Assembly: GCA_963790045.1 (NCBI GenBank)
Contig: CAWBMS010000011.1
Location: forward strand, 186,001 to 250,000
Direction of reading: 5' to 3'
DNA length: 64,000 nucleotides
Origin: DATKMP01 sp963790045
GTDB taxonomy: Bacteria > Bacteroidota > Ignavibacteria > UBA10030
Below the pieces are notes generated by a model, which did not search any database, was not told the origin of the DNA, and saw nothing but the letters and a program-made list of their open reading frames with translations. Positions within the stretch are counted from its first letter, which is position 1, and every line of letters starts with the position of its first letter. Made by a program: the position numbers and the translations under genes. This document shows, one piece after another, positions 29,708-39,495 of the stretch.

Positions 29708-31346
29708 ATGAGTTCAAAAATAATTAATTATGATGTCGATGCACGCACAGCGTTAAAGCGCGGTGTCGATCAACTTGCTAATGCGGTAAAAGTAACGCTC
29801 GGACCGAAGGGTCGGAATGTTGCCATCGATAAAAAATTTGGTGCACCGACTGTAACAAAAGACGGTGTAACGGTTGCGAAGGAAGTTGAATTGGCTGATC
29901 CTGTAGAAAATATGGGCGCACAGTTAGTGCGTGAAGTTGCTTCCAAGACTTCCGATGTTGCCGGTGACGGCACAACTACGGCGACTGTTCTTGCACAAGC
30001 GATTGTTCGTGAAGGATTGAAGAACGTTACTGCGGGTGCAAATCCGATGGATTTGAAACGCGGAATCGATCTTGCCGTGAAAAAAGTCGTCGAAGGATTG
30101 AATGAATTGAGCAAGAAGATCGGCGATGATAAAGAAAAGATTGCACAGGTTGGTGCGATTTCTGCAAACAACGATCGGTTTATCGGCGATCAAATTGCCA
30201 GTGCAATGGAAAAAGTCGGTAAAGATGGTGTCATCACTGTTGAAGAAGCAAAAGGTACCGAAACAACGATCGATGTTGTTGAAGGTATGCAGTTCGACCG
30301 CGGTTACCTTTCACCGTACTTTGTTACCGATGCAGATCGTATGGAAACCGTTTTAGAAAATCCCTACATCCTTATTCACGATAAAAAAATCAGTGCAATG
30401 AAAGATTTGCTGCCGGTATTGGAAAAAGTTGCACAAGCCGGACGCCCATTGTTGATCATTGCAGAAGAAGTTGAAGGCGAAGCGCTTGCAACACTCGTTG
30501 TCAACAAATTACGCGGCACCTTGCGTGTCGGTGCAGTAAAAGCTCCAGGATTTGGAGATCGCCGCAAAGCCATGTTGGAAGATATTGCTGTGCTGACCAA
30601 TGGTCAAGTTATCTCGGAAGAGAAGGGCTTTAAATTGGAAAGTGCAACCGTCGCCTATCTTGGAACAGCTGATCGTGTAACAATCGATAAGGACAACACA
30701 ACGATTGTGCAAGGTGCTGGTAAAAAGGAAGATATTCAAAAAGCGCATCAACGAAATCAAACAGCAAATGGATAAGACCACGTCTGATTACGACAAGGAA
30801 AAATTGCAAGAACGTCTTGCAAAACTTTCCGGCGGTGTTGCGGTTTTGAAGATTGGCGCATCAACGGAAGTTGAGATGAAAGAAAAGAAAGCTCGTGTAG
30901 AAGATGCATTGCATGCAACACGTGCCGCAGTGGAAGAAGGTATTGTTCCGGGCGGCGGCGTTGCATTCATCCGCACGATCAAAAAATTGGATGAAGTGAA
31001 GACAGACAATCTTGATCAAAAGACGGGCGTCGAAATTATTCGCCGTGCGTTGGAAGAGCCGCTTCGTCAAATTGCAACCAACGCGGGACTCGATGGTGCT
31101 GTCGTTGTGAATGAAGTGAAGAACGGAAAAGACGATTACGGCTTCAATGCTCAGACAGAGAAATATGAAAACTTGATCAAAGCGGGTGTTATCGATCCGA
31201 CCAAAGTTTCTCGTATTGCTCTTGAGAATGCCGCGAGCGTTTCCGGTCTATTGTTAACCACCGAGGCAACTATTGTTGAGAAGCCGGAAAAGAAGGAACC
31301 GATGCCTGCAATGCCTCCAGGCGGTATGGGCGGAGATATGTACTAA
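29708..31346 (+). CDS. groEL: Chaperonin GroEL (one-base frameshift)
   Basis: 60-kDa chaperonin. Seen: TLGPKGRNV, the ATPase loop GDGTTTATVLAQAI, apical domain VEGMQFDRGYLSPYF, and the C-terminal GGMGGDMY tail. The frame breaks at 30738-30743: DIQK is followed by an out-of-frame tail and stop, while the +1 frame continues RINEIKQQ and TTSDYDKEKLQERLAKL exactly as expected. Removing one A from the AAAAA run restores 545 residues, the normal length. This is the only groEL in view and has a full HrcA-controlled promoter, so a sequencing error is far likelier than a dead gene. Confidence 0.95.
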
Positions 31347-31417
31347 CCTCTTCGTCTTTTCAGCGTAAAACCCTTAGAAATCAGGGGCAATACACTGAAG
31401 TGTAGTCGTTATTCTAT

Positions 31418-31453
31418 GCCTCTCAGATGAAAAACCTGAGAGGCATTTTTTTT
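31418..31453 (+). terminator. Intrinsic terminator of groESL
   Basis: Perfect 9-base stem GCCTCTCAG / CTGAGAGGC, 9-base loop, then A and eight T. Confidence 0.93.
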
Positions 31454-31615
31454 CCCTTGACATCGTCTTGCAAAAACAGTAATTTCGTATAGAATCTTTT
31501 GATGTCCTAACGGATAAACGGGATGTAAAAAAAGTGGAAATTTTTAATATGATTTTGAAAATGAAAAGCAGTATCCATTAATCTACTATCATTAACTTAT
31601 CAAGGGAGTAACGCC

Positions 31616-32050
31616 ATGGATTCTTTATTCAGCAAAATCATCAAAGCCGGGTCCACCACATATTTTATGGATGTGAAGGAGGCAAAGAACAGCAAAAAAT
31701 ACCTGACTGTTACGGCGAGTCAAGTTGCCAAGGAAGGTGATAAAAAATTTGACAACCGGCGCGTGATCGTTTTTAGCAATGTCGCTGAAGGTATCTTAAC
31801 GGCAGTCAAAGAAGCGGAAAAAATTGCCGCGAACAATGGCGAATTCGCACAAAAATTGAAAGCAGGAAGAATTACGTATTTTGTAGATGTCAAGAGCGCA
31901 AAAAATGATACGCGCTATATTTCGATTGCAGAAACACAACCTTCCAAAGAAGATCCCAAAAAATTTACACGAAACTGTATTACGGTTTTTGACAATGCAG
32001 CGCATGATTTTACGAATGCACTCGAAGAAATCGTTGGACATCTGAAATAA
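31616..32050 (+). CDS. PUR-alpha-type nucleic acid-binding protein, two tandem repeats (DUF3276-like)
   Basis: 144 residues made of two PUR repeats: ~3-65 (KIIKAGSTTYFMDVKEAK, YLTVTAS, VIVFSN) and ~76-140 (KLKAGRITYFVDVKSAK, YISIAET, ITVFDN). Bacterial PUR/DUF3276 proteins, common in Bacteroidota and spirochaetes, bind single-stranded DNA or RNA as dimers of one repeat. Here both halves are in one chain, so it could make the complete binding unit as a monomer. Cytoplasmic, single gene, ribosome site GGGAG before the start, closed by the repeated terminator element downstream. Confidence 0.82.
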   Translation: MDSLFSKIIKAGSTTYFMDVKEAKNSKKYLTVTASQVAKEGDKKFDNRRVIVFSNVAEGILTAVKEAEKIAANNGEFAQKLKAGRITYFVDVKSAKNDTRYISIAETQPSKEDPKKFTRNCITVFDNAAHDFTNALEEIVGHLK

Positions 32051-32060
32051 TCCTCTCCGG

Positions 32061-32106
32061 TGTAAGTTTTCATGAAGGTGCTGTGAGCGATCATAGCGCC
32101 TTTTTT
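32061..32106 (+). terminator. Terminator-like element, copy A
   Basis: Stem AAGGTGCT / AGCGCCTT with loop GTGAGCGATCAT, then TTTTTT; preceded by TTTTCATG. Nearly identical to the element at 58453-58499, with compensating changes in the stem. Confidence 0.85.
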
Positions 32107-32199
32107 ATTTGCATGAATGTGCCGTCCTGAATTAAAACGATACGAAGAAGAATCTTTAAGATTTGAGAGAAGAGACAGGTTTGTGCAAGTATGCTTGCG

Positions 32200-33474
32200 T
32201 CATTTCCCTTTGACCGCAGGAGTATCGAACCGCACGGTTTTATCCCACGTGCGTTTTTCTTTCTTGATATAATCTTGATATGCTGCGCGTATGACAATGT
32301 AAATCCAGAGCTGGCAGTATGAAAAATACATCAGGATAATCAATCCCAGATTTTGCCAGTTGTCTTCATTATCGTATGCAACGGAAAGGAATATTTCGAA
32401 GATGAAGAGGAACACAGAAGTGACCCACACGAACGTGTATGGTCCCGGGAGCGAAATACTGACCAACTGAAAAACACTCAGCAGGAACAACACATCTGAA
32501 AAGATGACGGCGGTAAAAAATATGTAATACAATGAAAGCGTATAGAGAAGATCGAATGCAAGTCGTTTGCTTTTAAAATGTGGAATTTCTTTGAAGAATT
32601 TGCTGGAGACATAATTGTTGCCACGCACCCAGCGCATCCGCTGGCGAATCCACACGCTCCACTTGGGCGGCTCTTGTTCGTACGTAACAGCGTACGGTAT
32701 AAATTTAATTTTGTATCCGGCTTGGTAGATGCGGATGCTGAGTTCGGAATCTTCCGTCAGCGCTTCTTCATCCCAGCCATTGAGTTCGTGAATCAGATGT
32801 GCCCACATCACGAAATTTGTCCCGGGCAGCGTTGAAATTTGGTGCATTTGCCAGCGTCCCGCTTGCAGCATGGATTGAAAGCTGAGCGTTTCTATGTTGA
32901 TGAAGCGTGTGAGCAGCGTTGCGTTTTTGTTGAGCGTCCGGAATTTGCCGATGACAGCGCCAAGGTCTTTGTGCAGTAGCAATTGCGCAACTAAATATTT
33001 GAGCGCTTGCGGATCAGGATTGTTGTCGGCATCGTAGATGGAAATAATGTCGCCTTTTGCCTGTTTGATGCCAAGGTTGAGCGCGCGTGATTTTCCTTTT
33101 CCGCCTTCGCCTTTAGGGACATCATACAATTCCACACGCTGATCCTGAGTAGCAAAACGGTTGATGATTTCCTTGGTCTCGTCGGTAGAACCGTCGTTGA
33201 TGACGATAACTTGAAGTTTATCTTTCGGATAATCCAAATTCAACATGGATTGAATGGTGCCGCCGATGACTTTCGCTTCGTTGTGCGCGGGAATTAAAAT
33301 TGTGCAGGAAGGGAAGTCGAATGTCTGTTCATCGATCTGTCGTTTTTCTTTCATCGCTTTGGCATAATTGATGTAACCAAAGACAGTCAATAAAAACTGA
33401 TATCCGATGGTGAACCAAATAAGGATAATGGCGACGACAAAGAGAAAACTTAAATCAACTTCAAACACACTCAT
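32200..33474 (-). CDS. Membrane processive glycosyltransferase, family GT2
   Basis: 424 residues. An N-terminal membrane helix is followed by a GT-A domain with TILIPAHNEAKVIGG, NDGSTDETKE, DADNNPD (DxD-type metal site), TEDSELSIRI (catalytic Asp) and QRMRWVRGN (the QxxRW motif of processive synthases), then about four C-terminal helices. This is the PgaC/IcaA/BcsA-like layout: it polymerises a sugar from a nucleotide donor and passes the chain through the membrane. Starts 3 bases after the stop of the deacetylase/hydrolase-like gene, so one operon. Which sugar is used cannot be read from the sequence. Confidence 0.88.
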   Translation of the reverse strand: MSVFEVDLSFLFVVAIILIWFTIGYQFLLTVFGYINYAKAMKEKRQIDEQTFDFPSCTILIPAHNEAKVIGGTIQSMLNLDYPKDKLQVIVINDGSTDETKEIINRFATQDQRVELYDVPKGEGGKGKSRALNLGIKQAKGDIISIYDADNNPDPQALKYLVAQLLLHKDLGAVIGKFRTLNKNATLLTRFINIETLSFQSMLQAGRWQMHQISTLPGTNFVMWAHLIHELNGWDEEALTEDSELSIRIYQAGYKIKFIPYAVTYEQEPPKWSVWIRQRMRWVRGNNYVSSKFFKEIPHFKSKRLAFDLLYTLSLYYIFFTAVIFSDVLFLLSVFQLVSISLPGPYTFVWVTSVFLFIFEIFLSVAYDNEDNWQNLGLIILMYFSYCQLWIYIVIRAAYQDYIKKEKRTWDKTVRFDTPAVKGK

Positions 33475-33477
33475 GGA

Positions 33478-36400
33478 TTATGCCTTTCTATGCACGAACG
33501 TACGGCGCAAGACTCTGAGACTAAAATACATCAATAATAACATAGAAACAGCCAGCGCGCTAAAGATAGCAATCGCAGTCGTGGACCAAAAACTCGTAAC
33601 ATTGACGCCGTAGGCAAATCGATCGCCCGTTGTGATAATGGCGGTATGTGTTCCCTCCGGAAGAAAGATGCTGAAGCAATCGTTGCCTTTCATCGAAGTG
33701 AAGGGGATGGGTTGTCCGTCAACCAACACGGAGGTTGGCATATTGCTTAACGTGATCAACATCCTGCCGATAGATTCGTACGAGAGCGAAATATCGCGCA
33801 GTCCGTATGATGCCGTCGTAATGTTGCCAGAGGTGGACATGATACGCGTTTGCAGTTCTTGTGCGGAAAATGAACTCGCGGATTGCGGCGAGATGGAAAT
33901 GAGATGTTCGCCGGCAGGAATAAAATATCGGTTATCACGAAACGGCGGCAACGGCGTCCCATCCAAAATAATTTCTGTAATATCTTTTGGCAGCCGGAGA
34001 ATAAACGACTGCGGAGAATTTGTTGTTATCTTTCCGTTTGCCTCGCGATACTGTACGTTGCTTGCAAGAGCATTCGCGAAGAATGTTAAATCTTGCGGGT
34101 TGACGCTTGCTTCCGAATAGACGGTGAGCCGCGGCATGCCCAAGCCCGCCGCTTTGATAAGGTGAAAACTTTCCGTTCCTGTTTGCAGTAATGTCGGGAA
34201 TGGCGTAATAGTTTTATCATCCCGGAACCGAAGAATATTAAGATCGAGCATGAGTTTAGATGAATCGACCAGCGTGCTGTATTGCTTTCGCATTTGCGCA
34301 TAGCGATACGGATCGCTGGACCAACGCGATTGTGGATCTTCTACTTGAAGTTTAAAGCCGTATTTTTTTTGGAGACCGAGCACGGTGTTCATGTCGATGC
34401 CGTATTGTTCGCGCAATTCCGGCGAGCCGAAGTTATCCAATGCGGTAACAATAATCTCGAAGCCCGGTTTCGATTTTGCGATTTCGGAGAATGAATGAAG
34501 AAGCGTTTCATACACGCCTGCCAATTTTTGCACGCGGTAATTAACGATTGTTTCTTTAACGGCGGCATTACGTTTCCAGAACGCCGGTGAAAGTGTATCG
34601 AATGCTGCTTTGAGATCGATACCGTATTTTTGTTTTAACTCCGTGCGCGCCGTTGGATGCGCGGGAGTAAACATATTGGGCTGTTCAAACCCTCTGCCGG
34701 ATTCAAAATACAATTCCGCCAAGCTCACGCCGTCCCAATCATACGATTCAAGAAATGTTCGGAATAAACTATCCATCTTTTTAACGCATTGCGTATCGGT
34801 CAACGCAATCTGATAGCGCCATGAAGCGCGCACGTCTTCGCCTGCGATATTTTTTTCGCGCCACTCTGGATGTTCATCCCAGAACATCTTGCTTACCTGC
34901 GGCGGTTCTAACCAGGCATAGACAAGAATACCGTTCGCGTGCGCCAGCCGTATCAATCGCGCATAATCATACGTATATTTTGGATATTGATGCCAGCCAG
35001 CAACATGAATCACACGAATGCCATTGTTCACCCACGAACGAACTAAATTTTCTATGCTGTACGTATGCCGGAATCCCGGATCGAAATAAAACTCCAATTG
35101 TTCCTGGCGGACAATCGGGCGCAACTGAAAATAGCGCCGCACGTATTCCATTAAATACGGATACTGCGAATAGCCGAGCTGTGAGTGGGGGTCAAAACGG
35201 GAATTGAAAAATAAAATTTTCCCGTTGCCATACCGCTTGCCGACAACCAACGGCGCTTCGGTTGCCGCATCCACGCAAAACACTTTGTCAACATTGTCGG
35301 CATCGAATTTTGTTACTAATTCTGCATAGCGCCACGAGATTTGTTCTTCCGGAAATAGTTCATCTTTAATCGCACGGACATTTAAACGTGATTTTGCAAA
35401 AGAAAAGTCGAATTCTTCCGCAAGATCGGTCTTTGTATCAAGAATAATATTGCCGCCGTTGGAAACCCATTGAGTGATGGCTACAACATCTTCTTTGGGA
35501 AGCGAATCCGCAATGGCGGCGGGCACGATCAACAAATTATGGTTCGCATCAAGATGCAGAGGCTGCCCAAGAAATTCCGTATCGACTTGAATATTGAGAC
35601 TTCGAAACACAGATGCGAGCGACGCTTGATCGTTGAAAAGTGCGCCACGGGCAAAATGATTCCACAGAATCATGACCTTCGCTTGTTTCCAATTCTCTTC
35701 TTTAGAGAACAAATTATCAAACAGATGAGAAACCTGTGCAACAAGCTTTTCCATAAACGTCATTTCGTGTTCGCGAAATTCCAACGGTTCAGCTTTGTAA
35801 AATTCTCCCGGCGCCAACGTAATTTTTTTGGTGATGGTACCGAGGAGGCGTTTTTCAGATATAGATCGATATCGAACCTCGCCGGTTTTATCGTAATATG
35901 CTTCCAGCAAATATTGGTCTTTGAACGTCATTGAATAATCTTGCGATCCGGAGAGAATAATGCGGTCTTTTGTCCGAACCCAATTTGTTTGTTCGCGCAT
36001 ATCAAGCCATGTATAGCCAAGATCTTGAATGCCATCGACCAATTCTTTAAGCAAATTGAGATCAAGAAATTCATGAAAAAACGCTGTGGCAACGCCATCA
36101 CGGACATACAAATGCGCCTTTGCATTTCCAATAATTTGCTGTACCGCTTGTTCTCCGACTTGTTTATCAGAGCTTAGTGGAACGTATCCAAGATTTTCCG
36201 GAAAAATGGTTTGTCCAAAAATATCTTTATTAATGATGTACGGAAAGTACTGGCTGAAATCTGCATCTTCTAATGCGAGCCGTTGTTCGCACGCGGTGCT
36301 GAAATATTTTGCGATTGTTTTATACAAAGTGAACGATGCCGTATAGTGCGGCGTTTCCCACACCAGCGGGTACAATCCGTTTTTCATGAACTCTTGAATG

Positions 36401-37434
36401 CCCATCTCGATTTTTCGTGAATCTGCTTCTTCCGTTTCACCTTTGATGGGAGCATTCGTGTTATCATCCCAGAATTCAAAATCTGTTGCTGTGACGCCGC
36501 GGTATTGGTGTGTGACACCATGCATTACGATGGTACCGCCGTTGCGTACCATATATTGCAATGCATCGACAAGATCAGGCTTATCGGAAAGACTAACACG
36601 GATGCCTTCGCCCGGATCGACGAAGAACGGAATAACGCCGACCATAAATGGAATGTCGCGGCTGGAAAGAATATCTGCAATTTCACGCAGCCGATCAGGA
36701 TTATCGAATACAGAGATATCTTCGATGCGAATCATGGCACGGTGCGAATGTTCGTGTTCTTCTTTTAAAATATCATGCAGAGCATCTGCAAAATAAATGT
36801 AATGATCACCGGGGATTGCATAGGCAAAGGGAGAATCGGCAAAGTAGATCAGATTTTTTGCCGAGATGGCATAGGGAGATTCGCGATGTTTGCTCGTAGA
36901 ATGCGCCGTTGCCATCACAGTCACTATTTTGGAATTGTTGATCTTGATCATACCAAGCCGCGGCTCGCCTTTAGTCAGCGTGGTATTGTTGATGCGAACT
37001 TGGTCGTATCCCGTCGTGGTATCGATTCCTGTGACAGAAAATCCGAATTTATTTTTTAAATCATAATGGCGGCTGAAATCTTCCATGCCGGTACTGAGCC
37101 AGATAACCGGTTTGTTGGTTTTGAAGACATCCTCCAAAAATTTAGCCGGAACGTTGTTATGAACTGTATAACCGATATAAAACGTATAATCATAATTATT
37201 CAATTCGCCGGATTTGTATTCTGTCACACCTTTTAATACGGAAGTCGTCGAAAAATGTCCCAACAAATTGATAAGCTGTCGGCCATCACCTATGGCAAAA
37301 TTTTTCATACTCGATGTGCCTTCGACCACGATCAATATTTTTTTTACAGGATAATGTTTCTGTTCTTGGGCAAAGGAAGAAGAGATGAGGATGCAGAATA
37401 AAAAATAGAAAAATATATTGTGTAATATCTTCAT
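33478..37434 (-). CDS. Large envelope protein: DUF2334 deacetylase-like, GATase-like and TIM-barrel modules, C-terminal membrane anchor
   Basis: 1318 residues with an N-terminal signal peptide (FFYFLFCILISSSFAQ) and one C-terminal helix (STTAIAIFSALAVSMLLLMY), so it faces the periplasm. Module 1 (~240-480): DUF2334/polysaccharide-deacetylase fold, with RIEDISVF and the metal motif HGVTH, then WETPHYTA. Module 2 (~590-770): Rossmann-like domain (LIVPAAIADSLP, WVSNGGNIILDT) like the GATase-like domain of glycosidases. Module 3 (~790-1090): TIM-barrel-like hydrolase (IRVIHVAGWHQYP, ILVYAWLEPP, WDGVSLAELYFESG). Small beta domains follow. Deacetylase plus hydrolase in one protein beside a processive synthase parallels PgaB with PgaC, and PelA. 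Exact activity not known. Confidence 0.75.
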   Translation of the reverse strand: MKILHNIFFYFLFCILISSSFAQEQKHYPVKKILIVVEGTSSMKNFAIGDGRQLINLLGHFSTTSVLKGVTEYKSGELNNYDYTFYIGYTVHNNVPAKFLEDVFKTNKPVIWLSTGMEDFSRHYDLKNKFGFSVTGIDTTTGYDQVRINNTTLTKGEPRLGMIKINNSKIVTVMATAHSTSKHRESPYAISAKNLIYFADSPFAYAIPGDHYIYFADALHDILKEEHEHSHRAMIRIEDISVFDNPDRLREIADILSSRDIPFMVGVIPFFVDPGEGIRVSLSDKPDLVDALQYMVRNGGTIVMHGVTHQYRGVTATDFEFWDDNTNAPIKGETEEADSRKIEMGIQEFMKNGLYPLVWETPHYTASFTLYKTIAKYFSTACEQRLALEDADFSQYFPYIINKDIFGQTIFPENLGYVPLSSDKQVGEQAVQQIIGNAKAHLYVRDGVATAFFHEFLDLNLLKELVDGIQDLGYTWLDMREQTNWVRTKDRIILSGSQDYSMTFKDQYLLEAYYDKTGEVRYRSISEKRLLGTITKKITLAPGEFYKAEPLEFREHEMTFMEKLVAQVSHLFDNLFSKEENWKQAKVMILWNHFARGALFNDQASLASVFRSLNIQVDTEFLGQPLHLDANHNLLIVPAAIADSLPKEDVVAITQWVSNGGNIILDTKTDLAEEFDFSFAKSRLNVRAIKDELFPEEQISWRYAELVTKFDADNVDKVFCVDAATEAPLVVGKRYGNGKILFFNSRFDPHSQLGYSQYPYLMEYVRRYFQLRPIVRQEQLEFYFDPGFRHTYSIENLVRSWVNNGIRVIHVAGWHQYPKYTYDYARLIRLAHANGILVYAWLEPPQVSKMFWDEHPEWREKNIAGEDVRASWRYQIALTDTQCVKKMDSLFRTFLESYDWDGVSLAELYFESGRGFEQPNMFTPAHPTARTELKQKYGIDLKAAFDTLSPAFWKRNAAVKETIVNYRVQKLAGVYETLLHSFSEIAKSKPGFEIIVTALDNFGSPELREQYGIDMNTVLGLQKKYGFKLQVEDPQSRWSSDPYRYAQMRKQYSTLVDSSKLMLDLNILRFRDDKTITPFPTLLQTGTESFHLIKAAGLGMPRLTVYSEASVNPQDLTFFANALASNVQYREANGKITTNSPQSFILRLPKDITEIILDGTPLPPFRDNRYFIPAGEHLISISPQSASSFSAQELQTRIMSTSGNITTASYGLRDISLSYESIGRMLITLSNMPTSVLVDGQPIPFTSMKGNDCFSIFLPEGTHTAIITTGDRFAYGVNVTSFWSTTAIAIFSALAVSMLLLMYFSLRVLRRTFVHRKA

Positions 37435-37478
37435 ATAAAAGTCTCAACATTGCGATTGCATCTTGAAACAATCGCCAT

Positions 37479-37522
37479 AAAAAAAAAGCCCGTGTGGTTT
37501 TTTTCTCTGAACCAGAGCGGGC
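37479..37522 (-). terminator. Terminator/attenuator in the leader of the deacetylase-synthase operon
   Basis: On the minus strand an outer stem GCCCG / CGGGC encloses either CTCTG-GTT-CAGAG or TGGTT / AACCA, and is followed by nine T (37479-37487). It lies 45-90 bases upstream of the minus-strand ATG at 37434, with no minus-strand gene above it that it could serve. A second hairpin GCGATTG / CAATCGC (37452-37475) follows. It could attenuate the operon. Not recognised as a named riboswitch. Confidence 0.6.
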
Positions 37523-37662
37523 ATTCTTAAGGTAAGGGATTATTAAAGACGAAGCAATATTGCCTGCATTAAATGTCTGTAATTCACTCTGAAACAATGG
37601 CAGTCTAAAGAATAATTCTGTATCATTACTTCCAGAGGTAAACATAATTATTGGGAAGTAAG

Positions 37663-39408
37663 ATGATTGGACAAGGAAAAATCTTCATCGGCTTTATTGC
37701 TGCAACGATTCTCTTTACTTTTTTGTTTTTATCTTATATGCAAGAACAGGCAGATACAATTTACGTCAACGGGCGTTTTTACACGATGAATGAAAAACTT
37801 TCTGTCGTGGACGCGATGGTGGTCAAAAATGGCCGTATTATCGGGCTTGGTACACGGGAATATGTACAGCGAAAATTTTCTGCAACAGATATAATTGATC
37901 TTGGAGGCAAAACCGTATTGCCGGGGTTTATCGATGCGCATTGCCATTTGCTGGGATTGGGATTGAACAAATTGACTGTTGATCTTTCCGATACAAAGAA
38001 TGAGCAAGATGCCGTGCAACGTGTTGCACAACGAGTTGCGGCATCGACTGTGAACGAATGGATTCGCGGTAGCGGCTGGGATCAAAATTCATGGCAGAAG
38101 AAAGATTTTCCCACCAAACATACTCTTGATCAAATCGTTTCGTCCAATCCGGTTTTTTTATTGCGTGTGGATGGACATGCATGCTGGGTAAATTCCAAAG
38201 CGATGGAACTTGCAGGTATTACCAAACAGTTTGCTGATCCGCCCGGCGGAAAAATTGTGCGCGATGCGCACGGCGAACCGACCGGTGTTTTTATCGATGC
38301 CGCAATGGATTTGATCTATAAAAATATTCCTGAACCATCGGAAGCAGAGATGCGGGAGGCAATTCGTTATGCAATGGATGCATGCCTTTCCTATGGTTTG
38401 ACGTCGGTGCAGGAAATGGAAGCCGATCTTCAACAGATCGAATTATATAAAAAGATGATTCAGGAAAATAAGTTTCCACTGCGCGTGTATTCCTGTGTCG
38501 ATGGTCCCAATGAGTTGTGGGAACAACTGAAAAGCACAGGCGCATTGATAGGATACGGCGATCAACATCTAACTGTTCGTGCCATGAAATTATATGTTGA
38601 TGGTGCGCTTGGTTCGCGCGGCGCAGCACTTATCGAACCCTATTCCGATGATCCCGCAAATCGCGGCACAACGGTTATTTCAAATGATCATTTGCAATCC
38701 ATTGTTGATGAGTGTTTAGATCATGATTTTCAAGTCTGCACGCACGCAATTGGCGACCGTGCAAATTATATGATCTTAAATGCCTACGCTGCTTCACTTC
38801 AAAAACATTCCAAAGCGGATCGACGGCTGCGTGTGGAGCATGCACAAGTGATTGCGTCGGAAGACATACCGCGTTTTGCTCAACTTGGAATTATTCCGAG
38901 TATGCAACCGACGCATTGCACATCGGATATGATGTGGGCAGAAGCACGATTAGGGCACAAACGAGTTCAAGGTGCGTATGCGTGGCGTTCTTTGCTGAGG
39001 ACCGGTGTTATTATTGCCGGCGGCTCGGACTTTCCGGTGGAAAGCCCCAATCCCTTGCTCGGCATTTACGCCGCTTGCACGCGGCAAGATTTGCAAGGAT
39101 TACCGCGCACTGCGGCAGATATTGCGCCTGCGTTCCAGCTTTCATCGCAAGGTATCGTTGATTCGTCTGATTTTAACGGTGGATGGTATGCGGCGCAGCG
39201 AATGACGCGCGAGGAAGCGGTGAAGGCATTCACCATTTGGGCAGCGTATGCAGCGTTTGAAGAAAAATTAAAAGGCAGTTTAGAATCAGGAAAGCTTGCA
39301 GATTTTATCGTGTTGTCGGATGATATATTTCAAGTGCCGGTGCAAAATATTCCAAAGGTCAAAGTTGAAAAAACATATATCGGCGGTCGGCTTGTGTTTC
39401 CACAATGA
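37663..39408 (+). CDS. Amidohydrolase family 3 protein (YtcJ-like), membrane-anchored
   Basis: 581 residues. N-terminal helix FIGFIAATILFTFLFLSY, then an amidohydrolase: TIYVNGRFYTMN, GKTVLPGFIDAHCHLLGLG (metal HxH), RVDGHACWVNS, CTHAIGDRAN, RVEHAQVI, and GGSDFPVESPNP. Known relatives are metal-dependent hydrolases of uncertain substrates, often exported. Start ATG 37663 has GGAAG just upstream; a TTG at 37651 is also in frame. Divergent from the polysaccharide operon. Confidence 0.87.
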   Translation: MIGQGKIFIGFIAATILFTFLFLSYMQEQADTIYVNGRFYTMNEKLSVVDAMVVKNGRIIGLGTREYVQRKFSATDIIDLGGKTVLPGFIDAHCHLLGLGLNKLTVDLSDTKNEQDAVQRVAQRVAASTVNEWIRGSGWDQNSWQKKDFPTKHTLDQIVSSNPVFLLRVDGHACWVNSKAMELAGITKQFADPPGGKIVRDAHGEPTGVFIDAAMDLIYKNIPEPSEAEMREAIRYAMDACLSYGLTSVQEMEADLQQIELYKKMIQENKFPLRVYSCVDGPNELWEQLKSTGALIGYGDQHLTVRAMKLYVDGALGSRGAALIEPYSDDPANRGTTVISNDHLQSIVDECLDHDFQVCTHAIGDRANYMILNAYAASLQKHSKADRRLRVEHAQVIASEDIPRFAQLGIIPSMQPTHCTSDMMWAEARLGHKRVQGAYAWRSLLRTGVIIAGGSDFPVESPNPLLGIYAACTRQDLQGLPRTAADIAPAFQLSSQGIVDSSDFNGGWYAAQRMTREEAVKAFTIWAAYAAFEEKLKGSLESGKLADFIVLSDDIFQVPVQNIPKVKVEKTYIGGRLVFPQ

Positions 39409-39495
39409 TATATTGTGTGAGGCACGAACTTGTATTTGCTCTGAAAAGTTTGTAGGTTTTTTCTAAGAGAGGATTTGTTCACCACAGAATATAGT

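Noticed and set aside
30738..30746. Programmed +1 ribosomal frameshift in groEL
   Set aside because: No slippery stop like that of prfB, no known case in groEL, and the same kind of break occurs in many unrelated genes in this window.
37286..37645. 119-codon minus-strand frame in the leader of the polysaccharide operon, possible leader peptide
   Set aside because: It runs through the terminator hairpin and into the main gene in another frame, with low-complexity content; no regulatory codon run was seen.
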